Notes: generated from the letters alone by a model not told the origin. Shown: positions 34,131 through 45,682, numbered from the stretch's first letter. The stretch: 64,000 nucleotides of DNA from Cycas panzhihuaensis (GCA_023213395.1 CM041465.1:85505741-85569740), one strand, 5' to 3'. Numbers and translations: made by a program.

Positions 34131-35960
34131 AGTGGTCTCAGGGGGATCAAGTTGCAGTAGACGCGAGGCACCTGTTGCTCCTTGGGCGCTTGAGACCCAA
34201 GTTAACGCAGAGAGGGGTGGTCTCAAGCATCCGGATCACCTTCTTTCCCTTGTTACGGACCGCGAAGGTGATGGAGCGCGACGGCCGGGAGACCGCGAAG
34301 GAAGGCGACGCAGACACCCTTCCTCTACCACGCAAAGGGCTGGATCGGGAGACTTGTCCCTGCCCGCTTGTTCCTTTGTTGAACATCGCGCCTGCTCCCC
34401 ATGCTTGGGGAACGGGTCTCTATGAATGGGCTGGTCGAGGTTGGGCCTCGACGTCACTAGGGGACGAGTCGCGTGGCGGAGCATCGCGTGGGTGCTGGGC
34501 CCGGCAACGCGCATCGTCATGGAAGCACTCCCCGTGGATAGAACACCACCTCTTCTCAAGGGGAGGATCGATCCTCCTTGCTTGAGAAGGTTGGGTGTTG
34601 CCCCCTTTGGGGGGTGCCGCACGGGAAGTCTGCTGGATGGGTCTATGAGGGGTAGGTGATGAAGGAGGTTGGAGTTTTAACTCCTTCATCGTGCGCTCAA
34701 ACGAGCGGATGGCTAAGTAAGTGATCTAGGGTCCTCTCAATCGGATGAGAGGTGGTCCTAGTAGGTCGAAGGTTTAGTCTCCTTCGCCGGAGGAGGCGCC
34801 GCGACGCCGCGAGGGCCTCAGGAGGTTTCTTGAGTCCCGCCTCGATCTCAATAGCCTCCAAAGCTAAACACCGTGATGGCGAGTCGCATGTGGTTGCCCC
34901 CATCTTGAGGACTTCCACATGCACCTCGGGCGAAGTGCATTGACAAAGAGATCCTCTTCAACTCCTCGTGCAATGTGGCCTTGGTGGAGTGAAGGAGGTC
35001 GTGAAAGCGCCGCACAAAGTCACGCTCATCTCATCGTGGCCTTGTTTGAGCGACAGCGCCTTCATTCCGCCTCTCGAATGGGCGCGCTACGTCCAAAATA
35101 GTTGACGAACTCGTCCACTAGGCACCGGAATGAGGAGATCGAATGGGCGGGAAGGCTAGAACCACTTGAGGGCGCCGCCTGCAAGGATCGCGGAAGAGCT
35201 TCATCAAGATGTGGTCGAGGCCCAATAGTCAATGCACGCCATGGAAAAGTCAAGACATGCTCGGTTGTCTCCTGACGAAGTCCCATCAAATTTGGGGACT
35301 TCAGGGAGGATGAGGCGGCAAGTTAGTTCTCAACGCCTCAGCATAAGGGCGTCCGACCTATAGTCCACGAAAGGACGTGTCCTTGCTCGGGCTAAGGGAT
35401 CGACAACCCAAGAAAGGAACGGATGGGGTGTCGGTCCCATCCTCCTTGAGGAAACACCCTTGTGGGAAGGGGGTCTCATGTAGATGTTCTCGAAAGGAGA
35501 CGACTCTCAGGCCGACGCAGCAGCAGGAGTCGCTACCGGACGTCTAAACAGGGGTGAGGGACCGGTTTTGCCCATATGGGCCACCCGTAGGTGGCGCGAC
35601 CCCATATGGGTGCAACGTCCACTCCATAGATAGGGAGGTGGTTTCTGCCCGCCCCAAGGTTGTGACGTGTAGCCCGGGGCACGAAAGAGAAGGACCACCA
35701 ACCGGTTCGGACGACGTAGGAGTGGGTCCTACATGGTCAAGGCGGCCAGCAGGGCCTCGAGGCCTACAGGGGAACGCGGGCGCCACGTCGGGCGGTGGCA
35801 CGGGCGTTGGGTTGGAGCAAGGCATACTAACCCCGAGTTGAGGGAAAGATGCGCCGCCATGTCCCGAGGAAGTGGGACCACGACTAGACAGCAAGCGCAA
35901 CACTCGCCTTAGAGCCGGGGTAGACACGGCATAGACGTGTGTGCGCATGACGATCAATCG
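34131..35960 (-). pseudogene. gag polyprotein region, X2
   Basis: Frames 35957-35544, 35289-35062, 34924-34697 and 34689-34420 carry in order the Pro-rich N-terminal part, the core, MHVEVLKMGATTCDS and EAIEIEAGLKKP, a Ser/Thr/Pro-rich stretch, and WCSIHGECFHDDARCRAQHP. The last fits C-x2-H-x4-H-x4-C exactly, the gag knuckle of Tat/Athila-type elements. Frameshifts separate the parts. Confidence 0.82.
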
Positions 35961-36575
35961 TCAGAGATGACGTGGGCATGGATGAGGAAGACGCCACGCT
36001 GCGTAGCATCTCCGTTAACCATCTAGGAGGCGGTTGGCGAATCGCCGAAAGTACTCGCCAAGCGCCTCGACCGCTGGCGGAGGGGTATCCTCATAGCCAT
36101 ATGAGGTCAAGGAACCGAAGTAGGGGACTGGGCGCCTCGTAAGGCTCGCCCGCTGGGGTGGCGGTCTCACGAGTAGCCGGATCTTCCACCGCATGAGTGG
36201 AAGGCTCAAAATCTTCGGGTGGAAATGGTCATCGTAATAGATGGAATCCTCGCCTCACGGTGGATTCCGGACAGACGAAGGGAACTCTTGAGTTCCCCAA
36301 GTCATGGCATGGTAGGCCCAATCGGACGGGTAACCTTCCATTGCCGAAACGGGCTCGACGATGGAATGAACGCGACGATTGGTCTTCTAACAACGGCAAA
36401 CCTCGCAAGCTGCCGAGAACGTCAGATGCAACGCCCGCGAGCGTTGTTAGAAAAGCGAAAAGGAAAAGGAAGGAAAGACCGCAAACCCGCTAGGGTTGCC
36501 CACCTCAAAACGCCAACTGCGAGCCTACCCAAAGGCAAGAGCACCTACCCGAAGGGGAAGTGATCTAGCTCTCAT
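35961..36575 (-). other. X2 leader / gag 5' region
   Basis: Counterpart of X1 12701-13303. No recognised domain. Confidence 0.4.
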
Positions 36576-36598
36576 CGGGCCCCCAAAGATGGTCGCCA
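36576..36598 (-). other. primer binding site of X2
   Basis: The minus strand reads TGGCGACCATCTTTGGGGGC directly after the LTR end, as in X3 with one extra T. Confidence 0.7.
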
Positions 36599-39097
36599 TG
36601 AAACGCCTCCACGGGCAATGATCCAACGCCCAATGAAGGACACAAAACCACAAGGCTAAAGGCTAAAGAACGAGGATCATACCTCGCGGACGTCCGGCGC
36701 CGGAGCGCTGCACGGATCGCAAGGTGCCCGGTTGCTTCTGTAGCCGCAAGGCGAGACCCTCCTACCCTTCTGATGGCCGGAAGGGAAAAGAAACTACCGC
36801 TACTTCTCAAGGCAATGAGAAAGCTGAAGGGGTAACCAACCAAACGTGTCGCAGTAAGATATGTGCAAGAGCGGCTAAAAGGGGATCGGTCAAAGAATCT
36901 CGATACACTATAGTGTGTGGTGTAGCAAAGAAAGCGCACGTAAAGCAAATGTAGAGCAAAAAGCAAGTACAAAATAAATAGTTATTTCTTTTCCTTTTCC
37001 TTATATTTCTCTAACTACCAAAGCAAGCGTAAAGAAACATAAGAGCGAGAAAAGGAGTATGAAGGGTGAGCGAGAATACCGGATCCCATGGCCGAGACGC
37101 AGTGTCCGTCACAGTGCGCTTCCTCCCGCCGTCCTCCTCAGATGCGACGCTTCAGAAGCGGTGATGGGGATCACTTACCTCCCGAAAGCAAATAAGCACT
37201 AACTAAACCGAAATGATGTAAAATAAAGCTCAAACAAAGATACACAAAGGGAAAACGCAAGCAAGTGTCGACCCAAGAATGGGTCGACCTTATGCGCCCC
37301 TCGTCTCCAACGCCTCCGCAAGCAAATAAGCGGAATACCTTCCTCTCGAAAGAGAGGCTACGAGATGCCAAAAGATATATGTATATATGTTGCAAGTAAA
37401 GCGAACTAAGTTAAAAGATATGGCTAAATGCTAACATGCAATAAAAGAAGCAAAGTCACACGATAAGCATGCCAAGGTCACATACCACAAACGCACCCCA
37501 AATGGGGTTGAGTATAGCCCTGGATGGCTAACTCACCCACGAGAGGTCTCCACAGATGTAAGGGAAACGATGCTAGCATGCGACAAAAGATCATGGAGCA
37601 ACGGTAGCATATGCCAAGGTAAACACTCAACCGATTCTCCAAGCCTCTCTAGCCCTACTTAAGCAAAAGCGGAAAATAAAGGGGGAGAGGAAAAGGGACG
37701 GAACCCTTGGGGAGTAGGACGGCAATAGGGGACTAACCCCGCCTAATCTCCCTCAAACCCTCGTGTAACCCTTTATGCCGGTTTGCCCAAGAAATGGCGA
37801 AAGAGAAGGATGGGAGAAGAAGGGTGAGTGGAAGAAAAGAATGGGAAACTAAGCCTATCTCTGGGTGACACTCTAATAAGCCACAAATACTATGGTTCCT
37901 TGTATCAACCGGCTAAGGGGAAACCAAGAAAGTGCATATATAAAAGGAAGCAAAGAGTTGCAAGTGAAATAATACAAAAAAAACAAGCAAAAACACCAAA
38001 GAAATGACACCAAATACCTCAAATGATGAAGGAGGAGTGCATATGAGCACTTGGCAACTTGGAGCAATGATCCAAGAGATGCCTATGAAGCAATGTAGCA
38101 TGTCCCTTGCAAGAGAGAGGAGTGGTGGAGCCTCATGCAAGAAAGTGAGATGGAAATGGTTCCTTGCAATGGTTTTCTTGGTGCAAAATCCTCTTGGAGG
38201 CCTTCAATATGTGTGAGGAGGAAGAGTGCTTGTATTGAGCTCGTAGGGGGGCAAAGAATGGCCTCAGATCTCCAAAGAATAGCAGCCCTTGGTGCCTCCG
38301 TCCCACAGCTGTTGAAAGGTGTCTCTTGTTCTTGTTCGTTTGTCTTGTCTTTTTGTGAAGAAAACTTGAGAGGAGAGTGAAGTAGAGAGTAGAAAAATTC
38401 ATTCAATAATGGGGCAAATGAGTGAAAAAAGCGTTTTTATGTCTTGAGTGAAGCAAGCGCTGGGGGCCTCGCGCCCAACTGGTTAGAGCCACGCTAGCTC
38501 ACGAAAAATCGCGGCCAGCATCGTCGTGTCTCTTTTTTAAATTTTAAGCATCACGGCAAACTTAGCTGCACGGAACTCCGCTGCATCGCTTAGTTTATCT
38601 GCAGACGAACCGAAACCCAAAAAAATAGAAAATTAAAGTAAGAAATCAGGTCTTTAAGGTAAAATCATAAGTTAAACCCAAAATACATTAGTCAAGAGCA
38701 GTTTTAGGTCATGGGCATGTACTCAAACGGTGCAAAAAGACCTAACTAAGGGTTAAACCAGGCTTAGAAAGGGTTTGCAACATAAGCGGCACGCGGTAAC
38801 ACGCATAAACAGGCTGGCAAAATCATCCCGAAAGACCATGGAGACGTCGTGGGTGGTTGTACGCCATACGGGGTGTCGCATTCGCTGATGAATGCCCCCG
38901 CTGTGAGTCGTCATAGGCTAAAAGGTGCCGTTAGGCACATGCATAATGAACAAGCAATCAAACAGTGCATATGGACGGCACATGTCAATCAAACCATTCC
39001 CACCATCGCAATGATCATAAGTAAGCAAAGTAAAGGCATATACCTGCACAAACCTGTGTCGATGTGTCGCAAGTCCATTCCCAATAGCTAGGAAACA
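36599..39097 (-). repeat. 5' LTR of X2 (LTR E)
   Basis: 2499 bp, TGAAACGCC...taggaaaCA, the partner of LTR B. The bases after it, gttgc, resume the X1 LTR. Confidence 0.9.
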
Positions 39098-41510
39098 GTT
39101 GCTTTCAGGTAGTCATGCAAATACGAGGCCTTCCTACCCTTCGGATGGCCGGGAAGGAGAGGGAAACCTCGCGCGTTGCGGCTTCTCAAGGTAATGAGAA
39201 GGTAACGAGAGGGCAACAAAATCAACGTGCAACAGGTGTGAAGTAAAGTGTGGTTGAGAGATACAACGTAAACGGGTCTTCTATTCCTATGTTATGTAAA
39301 GTAAAGGAACGATGTGAGAAAGTAAATGTAAAATAAAAGACTATTTCCCTTTTTCCCTTATGTTTCCTTATCTTTTACTTATCAAGCAGGTGCAAAAAGC
39401 AAGAATGATATAAAAGGGAAAAAACAAAGGAAACGCGAGGAATACCTGGATCCGGCAGTTGAGGTTGAAGTGTGGATTCTCCTTCTCAGTTGCGCTCCTT
39501 TCCTCTTTCCTCCACGCATGCAACGCACAATCGGTGGCGAAGGGGGTCCACTTACCTCCCCGTGAGCATGCAAAATCAAACGAAATGAAAAGACGAAAAA
39601 AACGAACTTAACGCTAAAGGAGAGAAATACCGTGTGAGAGCCGACCGGCAACGGGTTTGTCTCGCGCGCCACCTCCTCCAATGCGATCCTGCAGACAAGT
39701 AGAGAGAGCACCTTCCTCTCGGGAGAGAGGCTACGAAGCACGGCAAAGATATATATATATATATGCAAATGAAATCAACTAAGCTAAATAACTTGAGTTA
39801 TATGATAGGACGTAGCAAAAATGAAACAAAAATGCGCGATAAGCATATACACTGTCATGCACCATAAAACATACTACGTGGGACTGAGTGTAGCCTCGGG
39901 ATGGCTAACTCACCCACGGGAGGTCTCCACGAGGTTCGGGAAGGAAACGTTAGCGGGCAACAAGGTGAGACGGGTAGTGATGGGTTACCTACACCAAAGG
40001 GAAAGCTCAAACCAACTCTCTTAGGCCTCCCTAGCTCCGTTTCTTAAGAAAAACGCGAATGGTAAAGGGAGAGAGGATAAGGGACGGAACCCTTGGGGAG
40101 AAGGATGGCAATGGGGGACGGAACCCCGCCTATCTCCCTCAAACCCTCGTGTGAAACCCTTTACACCGGTTAACTCAGAAAAGGGTGGAAGAGATAGCTT
40201 AGAGGGAAAGGGTGAATCTCAAGGAAATGCAAGGAAATAACCCCAATCTAGGGCAGCGCTATAGGAAAGCTACAACTAGCTAAGATTACTTTCATTGGAT
40301 GGCCAAGGAAATATCAAAGAAAGTAAATGCAATGGGGGGGAAAAGAGCTTGTAAATAGAATAACAAAAAAGCAAGGAAAAAAGCACCAACAAGAAACAAG
40401 AAATACCTTGGATGAGAAAGGGCATGCATGCATGCACTTGGCCACTTGGAGCAGCAGCAACAATCAGTGTCTAGAGGCTAATTCTGAGTGTTTTTTGCTA
40501 GAGTGTGGATGGGAAAAGGTCCATGTAAGTTGAGAGCTGAAAGTTGATCCTTGGAGTAGCCTTTTTGGTGAAGAAATCCCTTGGATCTTTGAGCATTAGT
40601 AAGGGAGAGTGGAACTTGTTGTGGAGAATGGTAGAGGGCAGCAATGGCCCTGCAACTCTAGCTTATGGCAGCCCACTACACCTCTGTCCAACTACTGTAC
40701 ATGAAGCTCTCTGATTTCTGTATCCTTCTCTTGTGTTCTTGTGAAGAGTTGCTCTTGGAAGTTTTGAAAAATGAGCCTTAGAATGATGCAAATGAGTAAA
40801 AAAAATCATTTTATCTCTTGTTCATAGTAAGTGAACGTTGGGGACGTTGGGGCGCCTCTAATCGTACGGAGCCATGCGGCCGTTCCATGAAAAAATGCGG
40901 AAACTATCCCGTGGTTCTCTTTTTTAAATTTTAAGCGATCGTCACGGCAAATTCTACTGATCTGCAACTACGTGGTACAAGAAACTTTGTGGTACCGCTA
41001 AGTTTACTACGGTATCAGCCTGAAATTAAAAATAGAGAAAAATAAGCAGCAAAATTAGGTTTTGAGGCAAAAACAGAGGCTAATCATGAATGGGAACAGC
41101 TGAGGGAATGCCCAAGCAGTAGGCAAGTACCCAAAACAATGCAAAGAGTTCTAACTAAGGATTAAATCGAACTTAGAAAGGATGGCAATGCAAACGACAT
41201 GTTGTAGCAAGAACAAACAAGCTGGCAGAAATAATCCCGGGAGACCGTGGAGACATCGTGAGTGGCTATATGCCATACGGGGTGTCGCATTCGCTGAGGA
41301 ATGCCCCCGCTGTGAGTCGTCATAGGCTGAAGGCGTGCCGTTAGGCACATGCATTATGAGCAAGCAGACAAACAAATGCATGTAGGCAAGCATATGTCAA
41401 TCAAACTACTCTTAACTACCTTAATTAACATAGGTAAGAAAAGTAAGAACATATACCTGAACAAACCTGTGTCGATGCGTCTCGAGTCCATTCCCAATAG
41501 CTGGGAAACA
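39098..41510 (-). repeat. 5' LTR of X1, outer part
   Basis: Continues LTR A from its position 5801 on (gtgcaaatacgaggccttc), ending ctgggaaaCA at 41510, then CTAGG. An (AT)n run at 39749-39764 mirrors the one at 6446. Very similar to the 3' LTR except for a few substitutions and the CG-rich part near 40935-41000. Confidence 0.9.
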
Positions 41511-41515
41511 CTAGG
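41511..41515. repeat. target site duplication CTAGG, right copy
   Basis: Repeats 5650-5654 exactly, directly after the X1 terminus. Confidence 0.85.
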
Positions 41516-41855
41516 CTAGACTCAGAGGGGGTGAGTGCCTTGGTTAGTCAAGTTCTTACCACTAGATCTATCACTAAGTATAAGTTCAGTGCAGGTAGGG
41601 AAACAAATAAAATGGGTCTTAGACCTTTATTATAGCCCACATATTAAGGTATAGAGCCTTGAGCTCATGTAACGGTATATAGGATCCCTGGTTTTCTGCT
41701 TGTGGGTAAGTGCCACTAGATAGAATGGTAATCAAGAACTTTCTTAGAGACCCTTGAGACTTAGAATTCTAGATTAGTAGCCCCTTGGGTAGATTAGTAC
41801 CCAAGTATATAAAGACATAAAATTTAAAAAATAAAAATTAAAAAACCTTAGAAAA
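41516..41855 (+). other. C1 leader, right part
   Basis: AT-rich DNA between the X1 terminus and the C1 gag start. No frame or motif. Confidence 0.4.
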
Positions 41856-42560
41856 ATGGCATCACAAATATTATTATCTAACATAATTAAACTTAATAGT
41901 ATCAACAATCTCATCCCATAGAAAAAATAAGTCAAAAATATACTTATCATGAATGACTTTTGGGCTTATGTCAATGGAGGTATACACCTTCCTAAACTAA
42001 CTCAAAGACCCCAATGACCCTAACACCTTAATTCCCCCTAATCCCATAGCCTTAATTAATTTTAAAGTTAAGGATAACGTTGCTTTATCCTTCCTCTACT
42101 TAGTAATTGAAGGCCAAGTAGATCAAAACATAGAAATAACCCAAACATCTCATGAGGCATGGACCATTCTTTATTCCCTCTATAAGAGAAAAGATGAATC
42201 TAGGCCCTTGACGCTTATAGCTCACATATTTTCCATTTCTTTTACAAGCACTATTATAGCTCACTTGACTAAAGTAAAAACCATTAGGAACTAATTGATA
42301 ATCCTAAGTGAACCACCTTCAAATCATGACCTTATATCTAGCATCCTAAATATTTTACCCTAGAATATAATAGTTTTGTCTCTAAACTTCATGACAATTA
42401 TTCACCAATTCAACAACTTCTATAAGGAAGATGGTATCTAACACCAATTCTCAGCACCCTGTATACTACAACAAATCAATGTAGCTAAAAGGATGAACTC
42501 GACATTGGTGAATAAAGGAAATGTCATGCTTAGTGCTGCCAATCTTGTCACTAGATTTTA
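41856..42560 (+). pseudogene. gag remnant, C1
   Basis: ATG at 41856 begins MASQILLSNIIKLN, in a place and style typical of copia gag. Later frames hold NDFWAYVNGGIHLPKLTQR and other broken pieces of the UBN2-type gag. Many TAA/TAG/TGA interrupt it. Confidence 0.5.
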
Positions 42561-43220
42561 GGCTGATGTAATTACTACAACTACATACCTAACCAACATA
42601 AGTCCCATAGTTGTGGTTAGGAATATCATATAAGTCCCATAGATTTGGTTAGGAAAATCACTCCTAAGGAAACTTAGTCACAACAAAAACTAATTATTAC
42701 ACATTTGAAGACTTTTGGATGCATGATATATAAACTTGTTTCAAAGGAGAATAGAAAGAAGTTTGATAATAAGAGTTTAAAATGCATCTTCCTTGGCTAT
42801 ATACCTAGTTATAAAGCCTATAAAGTGTTTAATACTATTGGAAACTAAGCATACATAACTTAGGACATAATATTTGTAAAGGATACATAGGACCTTACTC
42901 TACCCAAAACTCAATTTGTAGCAATATAAGAAGTTAGTGTGTCACAAGTGCCTCTTGGATAAATTCTAGAGCCACTAATACTAACCTCCTCCTGCACTCT
43001 AGGTCCTTTATCAATTCTAGTAGCCTCTATATTAATAACACAAGTAAGCACAACCTTGTCACCTATTTTAGTTTATGATCTTTAGGTGGAATCTACTACC
43101 ATTTAGCCATCTCCTAAGTGGGTACAATAGTTATTAAAGGATGCTCCTCCTTCCATAGCTACCAAAAGACCTTAAAAAATAAGACACTCCATAAACTTTG
43201 CCTTAATGGCACATGTCTTA
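42561..43220 (+). pseudogene. integrase C-terminal remnant, C1
   Basis: At about 42700-42850 the plus strand reads GCMIYKLVSKENRKKFDNKS then LKCIFLGYIPSYKAYKVFNT. This is the KCIFLGY...KAY element that follows the integrase core in copia polyproteins. The integrase core itself is missing, so a deletion lies between gag and here. Confidence 0.7.
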
Positions 43221-44050
43221 GAAATACTTGAGACTTCTGTATTTAAGGAGATAATTAAAGACCAAATGTGGAAAGCAACTATAGATGAAGAGATGAACTC
43301 CATCACAAAAAATGACACTTAGGAGCTAATAGAATTGTCACCTAGGAAAAAGGTAATTGATTATAGATGATTATACAAAATAAAATTTTATATAAAGAGT
43401 ACCATCAAGTATTACAAAGTTTTACCTTGTAGTAAAAGGTTTTAAATAATAGGAGGGGATTGACTATAATGAGACCTTTACACTAGTAGCCAACATGACC
43501 ACATTCCATTTGGTTATATCCCTAGTAGCCTAATTCAACTAGTATATCTACTAAATAGATGCGAAGAGTTCTTTCCTTAATAGAGAGCTCAAAGAAGAGT
43601 TTTTTTTTAAATAACCCCCATGACTATACTATTCCAAGTAAGAACACTTAGTCTGTAAACTCAAGAAAGCCCTATATGGACTCAAGCAGGCACCACATGC
43701 CTAATATATAAAAATTGATACCTTTCTCATGCAGCATAGATTTAATCATTTACCCTCTGACCTAGACCTGTATATTCAAGTTAGAGATAATTTGATCATA
43801 ATTATTATTATCTATGTGGATGATCTTGCAATCACTAGAAATGGTAATGATAGCATTTCTTGGCTTCAGTTGGAATTGAAAAATAACTTTGAGATGATAA
43901 ATCTTAGGTTGCTCTATCATTTCATTGGAATTAAAGTTTAGCAAGAACTATGACACATCTTCCTAACTCAAATAAAGTATGTTAATGAGCTCTTAGAAAG
44001 ATTTAGGATGACAGAATGTAAACTAGCATCAATTCCTATGGAGACATGAA
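43221..44050 (+). pseudogene. reverse transcriptase remnant, C1
   Basis: MWKATIDEEMNSITKNDT at about 43268 is the usual W..A...E...L..N.T entry of copia RT. At 43807-43833 IIYVDDLAI supplies the YVDDL active site, followed by the LKNNFEM..LRLLYHFIGIKV block. Stops in nearly every line show it is dead. Confidence 0.75.
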
Positions 44051-44766
44051 CCAAGCCAAACCTAGATGAATAAGGCAAGCCATTTGATCCCACTTTGTAC
44101 CAGTAGTTAGTTGGAAGCCTCATTTATCTCACCCACACTTTACCAAACATATCATATGCAATAGGGATCTACTACAGGTACATGCCACAACCTAAAGCAT
44201 CACATTAGAAATTTGTAATTAAGATCCTCAAATATATTTAAGGTACATATCAATTTGATCTTGAATATAACCAAACTAACTCCCATATCGTAAAGGGACA
44301 TACAAATACTAAATGGATAGGTTGCTAGGACACTCAACGTTCAACTTTAGGATATTGCTTTAACATGAACTCAGTTGTAATCTTATGGAGCTATAAAAAG
44401 TAGTCAAATATTACCCTTTCCTCCATTGAAGTAGAATATAAAGTAGTTGTCCATGTCATAACAATGTTAATTTGCCTTAGAAGGATTCTCACTAAGCTTG
44501 GACTTCAACAACATGTACCTATTATTCTCTATTATGACAATTAAAGTGTGTAGAAGATGATGAAGAATCAAGTATTTCATGTTAGAACTAAGTACATTGA
44601 GATCTATTATCACTTCATCTATGAACATGTCTAGAGCAGAGAAGTTAATCTCATCTACCATCCAACTAAGGACTAAGTTATACACATTTTCACTAAAGCA
44701 CTTGGTAAACTAAAGTTTGAGTAGTTTTAATATAACCTCGTCGTTAGAAGAAATGAGGCTATTATT
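44051..44766 (+). pseudogene. RNase H remnant, C1
   Basis: A block of SLIYLTHTLPN type near 44110, then near 44400 SSIEVEYKVV (copia LSSTEAEY...), YYDN near 44530, HVRTKYIEIYYHFI near 44580 and HIFTKALGKLKFE near 44690: the standard C-terminal order of copia Pol. Stops and one-base breaks occur. Confidence 0.75.
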
Positions 44767-44777
44767 AAAGGAGGGTA
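44767..44777 (+). other. polypurine tract of C1
   Basis: aaaggagggta lies just after RNase H and before the LTR-like ttaaaacgttg. It confirms the plus orientation. Confidence 0.6.
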
Positions 44778-44972
44778 TTAAAACGTTGTAATAACACCTT
44801 CATTTCTTTGTAATATATGTTAATTATATATATAATGTGTACTTTAAATGACCTATATTATGAATTAATAATATTTGATAATTATGTCAGGTCCACTAAA
44901 TGTGCATATTATACATACAATTAACACATATTACAAAGAAATGAAGGTGATATTATAAAGTTTTAACACATG
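44778..44972. repeat. 195-bp palindromic junction of C1-type LTR ends
   Basis: 44778-44850 and the reverse complement of 44900-44972 match closely over ~70 bp (both arms carry ttaaaac, caccttcatttctttgtaat and a TA-rich run ending near gtac/gcac). The left arm is the start of the C1 3' LTR; the right arm is the same LTR start inverted. The middle is ~50 bp of AT-rich DNA. It may be two LTR ends joined head to head or a hairpin-forming MITE-like unit. Confidence 0.65.
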
Positions 44973-45212
44973 AGACAACAAATTTAATGTGGAAAACCCT
45001 TTTAGGAAAAACCCACCACAGAATTATATTATTAAATTTTTATAAATCTGTCATAATATTACAATACACTTGGATCTTTATTTATAGATCCATAAGTGCC
45101 TTAATTAATTATATTTAGATTACATCCATTGGCCTAATATTATATCATAATATTTGTACAATATATCATCTCATTTATATTAGTCAGGTAAGTAATATAA
45201 TATCACTCTAAC
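44973..45212 (-). repeat. 3' LTR (part) of copia C3
   Basis: It ends ctctaaCA at 45212, followed by tcccctcctt, the complement of a polypurine tract, so the LTR starts TGTTAGAG on the minus strand. It contains the reverse complement of GGTGGGTTTTTCC, typical of plant copia LTR ends. Related to 3433-3675. Confidence 0.65.
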
Positions 45213-45225
45213 ATCCCCTCCTTAA

Positions 45226-45493
45226 TATAAATATGGGGTTTTAAAGTCTTCCTAGGGATTATTCTAACTCTTTTTATCCTTATTGATAGATCCCCCCTTA
45301 AGGATAACTTCACTATATCTCAAATTTGCACTAACCTTGATGATGCAATCTTTAATAAGAGCTTTGATAAACATGTATTTAAGTTAATCTTCACTTGAAC
45401 AAAACTCAACCTGTATCTTCTCTGATCTGATATACTCTCAGATGTAATGGTGTTATGCCTCTTATATATGTGATTCTTTAGAAATGTCTCCAA
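45226..45493 (-). pseudogene. RNase H C-terminal remnant, C3
   Basis: The minus strand, in shifting frames, gives a relic of VQVEFCSSED followed by ALIKDCIIKVSANL, the last part of copia Pol. TCCAA at 45489-45493 is one copy of the C2 target duplication. Confidence 0.5.
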
Positions 45494-45666
45494 TGTAGGA
45501 TTGATGCTACAATGGCTAATGAAGAATACTTGATAATCTTATTAAGAGTATATGAGTATATATATATAATTAGGGTTTGTAACCCTCTAGAACTACTTTG
45601 TAACTGATACATAGCATAATGACATGTGTCATTAATATAAAAAGGATTAGACATTATATTCTAACA
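45494..45666 (-). repeat. 3' LTR of C2
   Basis: 173 bp, partner of 50885-51058. Contains gagtatatatatataatt, a possible TATA region, and ttagggtttgtaaccct. Confidence 0.92.
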
Positions 45667-45682
45667 TCCCCTCTTAATGTCA
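45667..45682 (-). other. polypurine tract of C2
   Basis: The minus strand reads ATTAAGAGGGGA directly before the LTR TGTTAGAATA. Confidence 0.8.

Larger units (their letters stand above)
13458..39097 (-). mobile_element. gypsy-type element X2, autonomous type, host of X3
   Basis: An element of about 15.9 kb after removal of X3. Minus-strand order: 5' LTR (36599-39097), primer site, gag, protease, spacer, RT (split by X3), RNase H, integrase, one 85-bp repeat, antisense ORF region, second RNase H, 3' LTR (13458-15918). It is inserted in the X1 5' LTR; GTTG at 13454-13457 and GTTGC at 39098-39102 are the target duplication, with the last base missing on the left. Its two LTRs share words not found in the others, e.g. 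actatagtgtg then ggtgtagcaaagaaag. Gene content and size fit the Tat/Ogre branch (inference). All frames carry indels. Confidence 0.85.
5655..41510 (-). mobile_element. gypsy-type element X1, non-autonomous, host of X2 and X3
   Basis: Outermost element of the nest, flanked by CTAGG. On the minus strand it runs: 5' LTR (39098-41510 joined to 13324-13457, split by X2), primer site 13304-13323, gag, protease, linker, 85-bp repeats, RNase H end, polypurine tract, 3' LTR (5655-8213). Without X2 and X3 it is about 10.2 kb. No reverse transcriptase or integrase is present between protease and 3' LTR. Large LTRs, a C-x2-H-x4-H-x4-C gag knuckle and 3' tandem repeats point to the Tat/Ogre branch of Ty3/gypsy; that placement is inference. 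Both LTR halves share words absent from the other X LTRs, e.g. aagtaaagtgtggttgagag. Confidence 0.85.
3676..44900 (+). mobile_element. copia element C1, decayed, split by the X1 nest
   Basis: A Ty1/copia element on the plus strand with 5' LTR and primer site at the left and gag, integrase C-terminal end, RT with YVDDL, RNase H, polypurine tract and the start of the 3' LTR at 41.8-44.9 kb. The order integrase before RT is the copia order. The 35.9-kb X1 nest interrupts it at CTAGG between leader and gag. All frames carry many stops and frameshifts, so it is a dead relic. That 3676-5654 and 41516-44900 belong to one element is inferred from LTR similarity and the matching target duplication, not from an unbroken frame. 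Confidence 0.6.
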
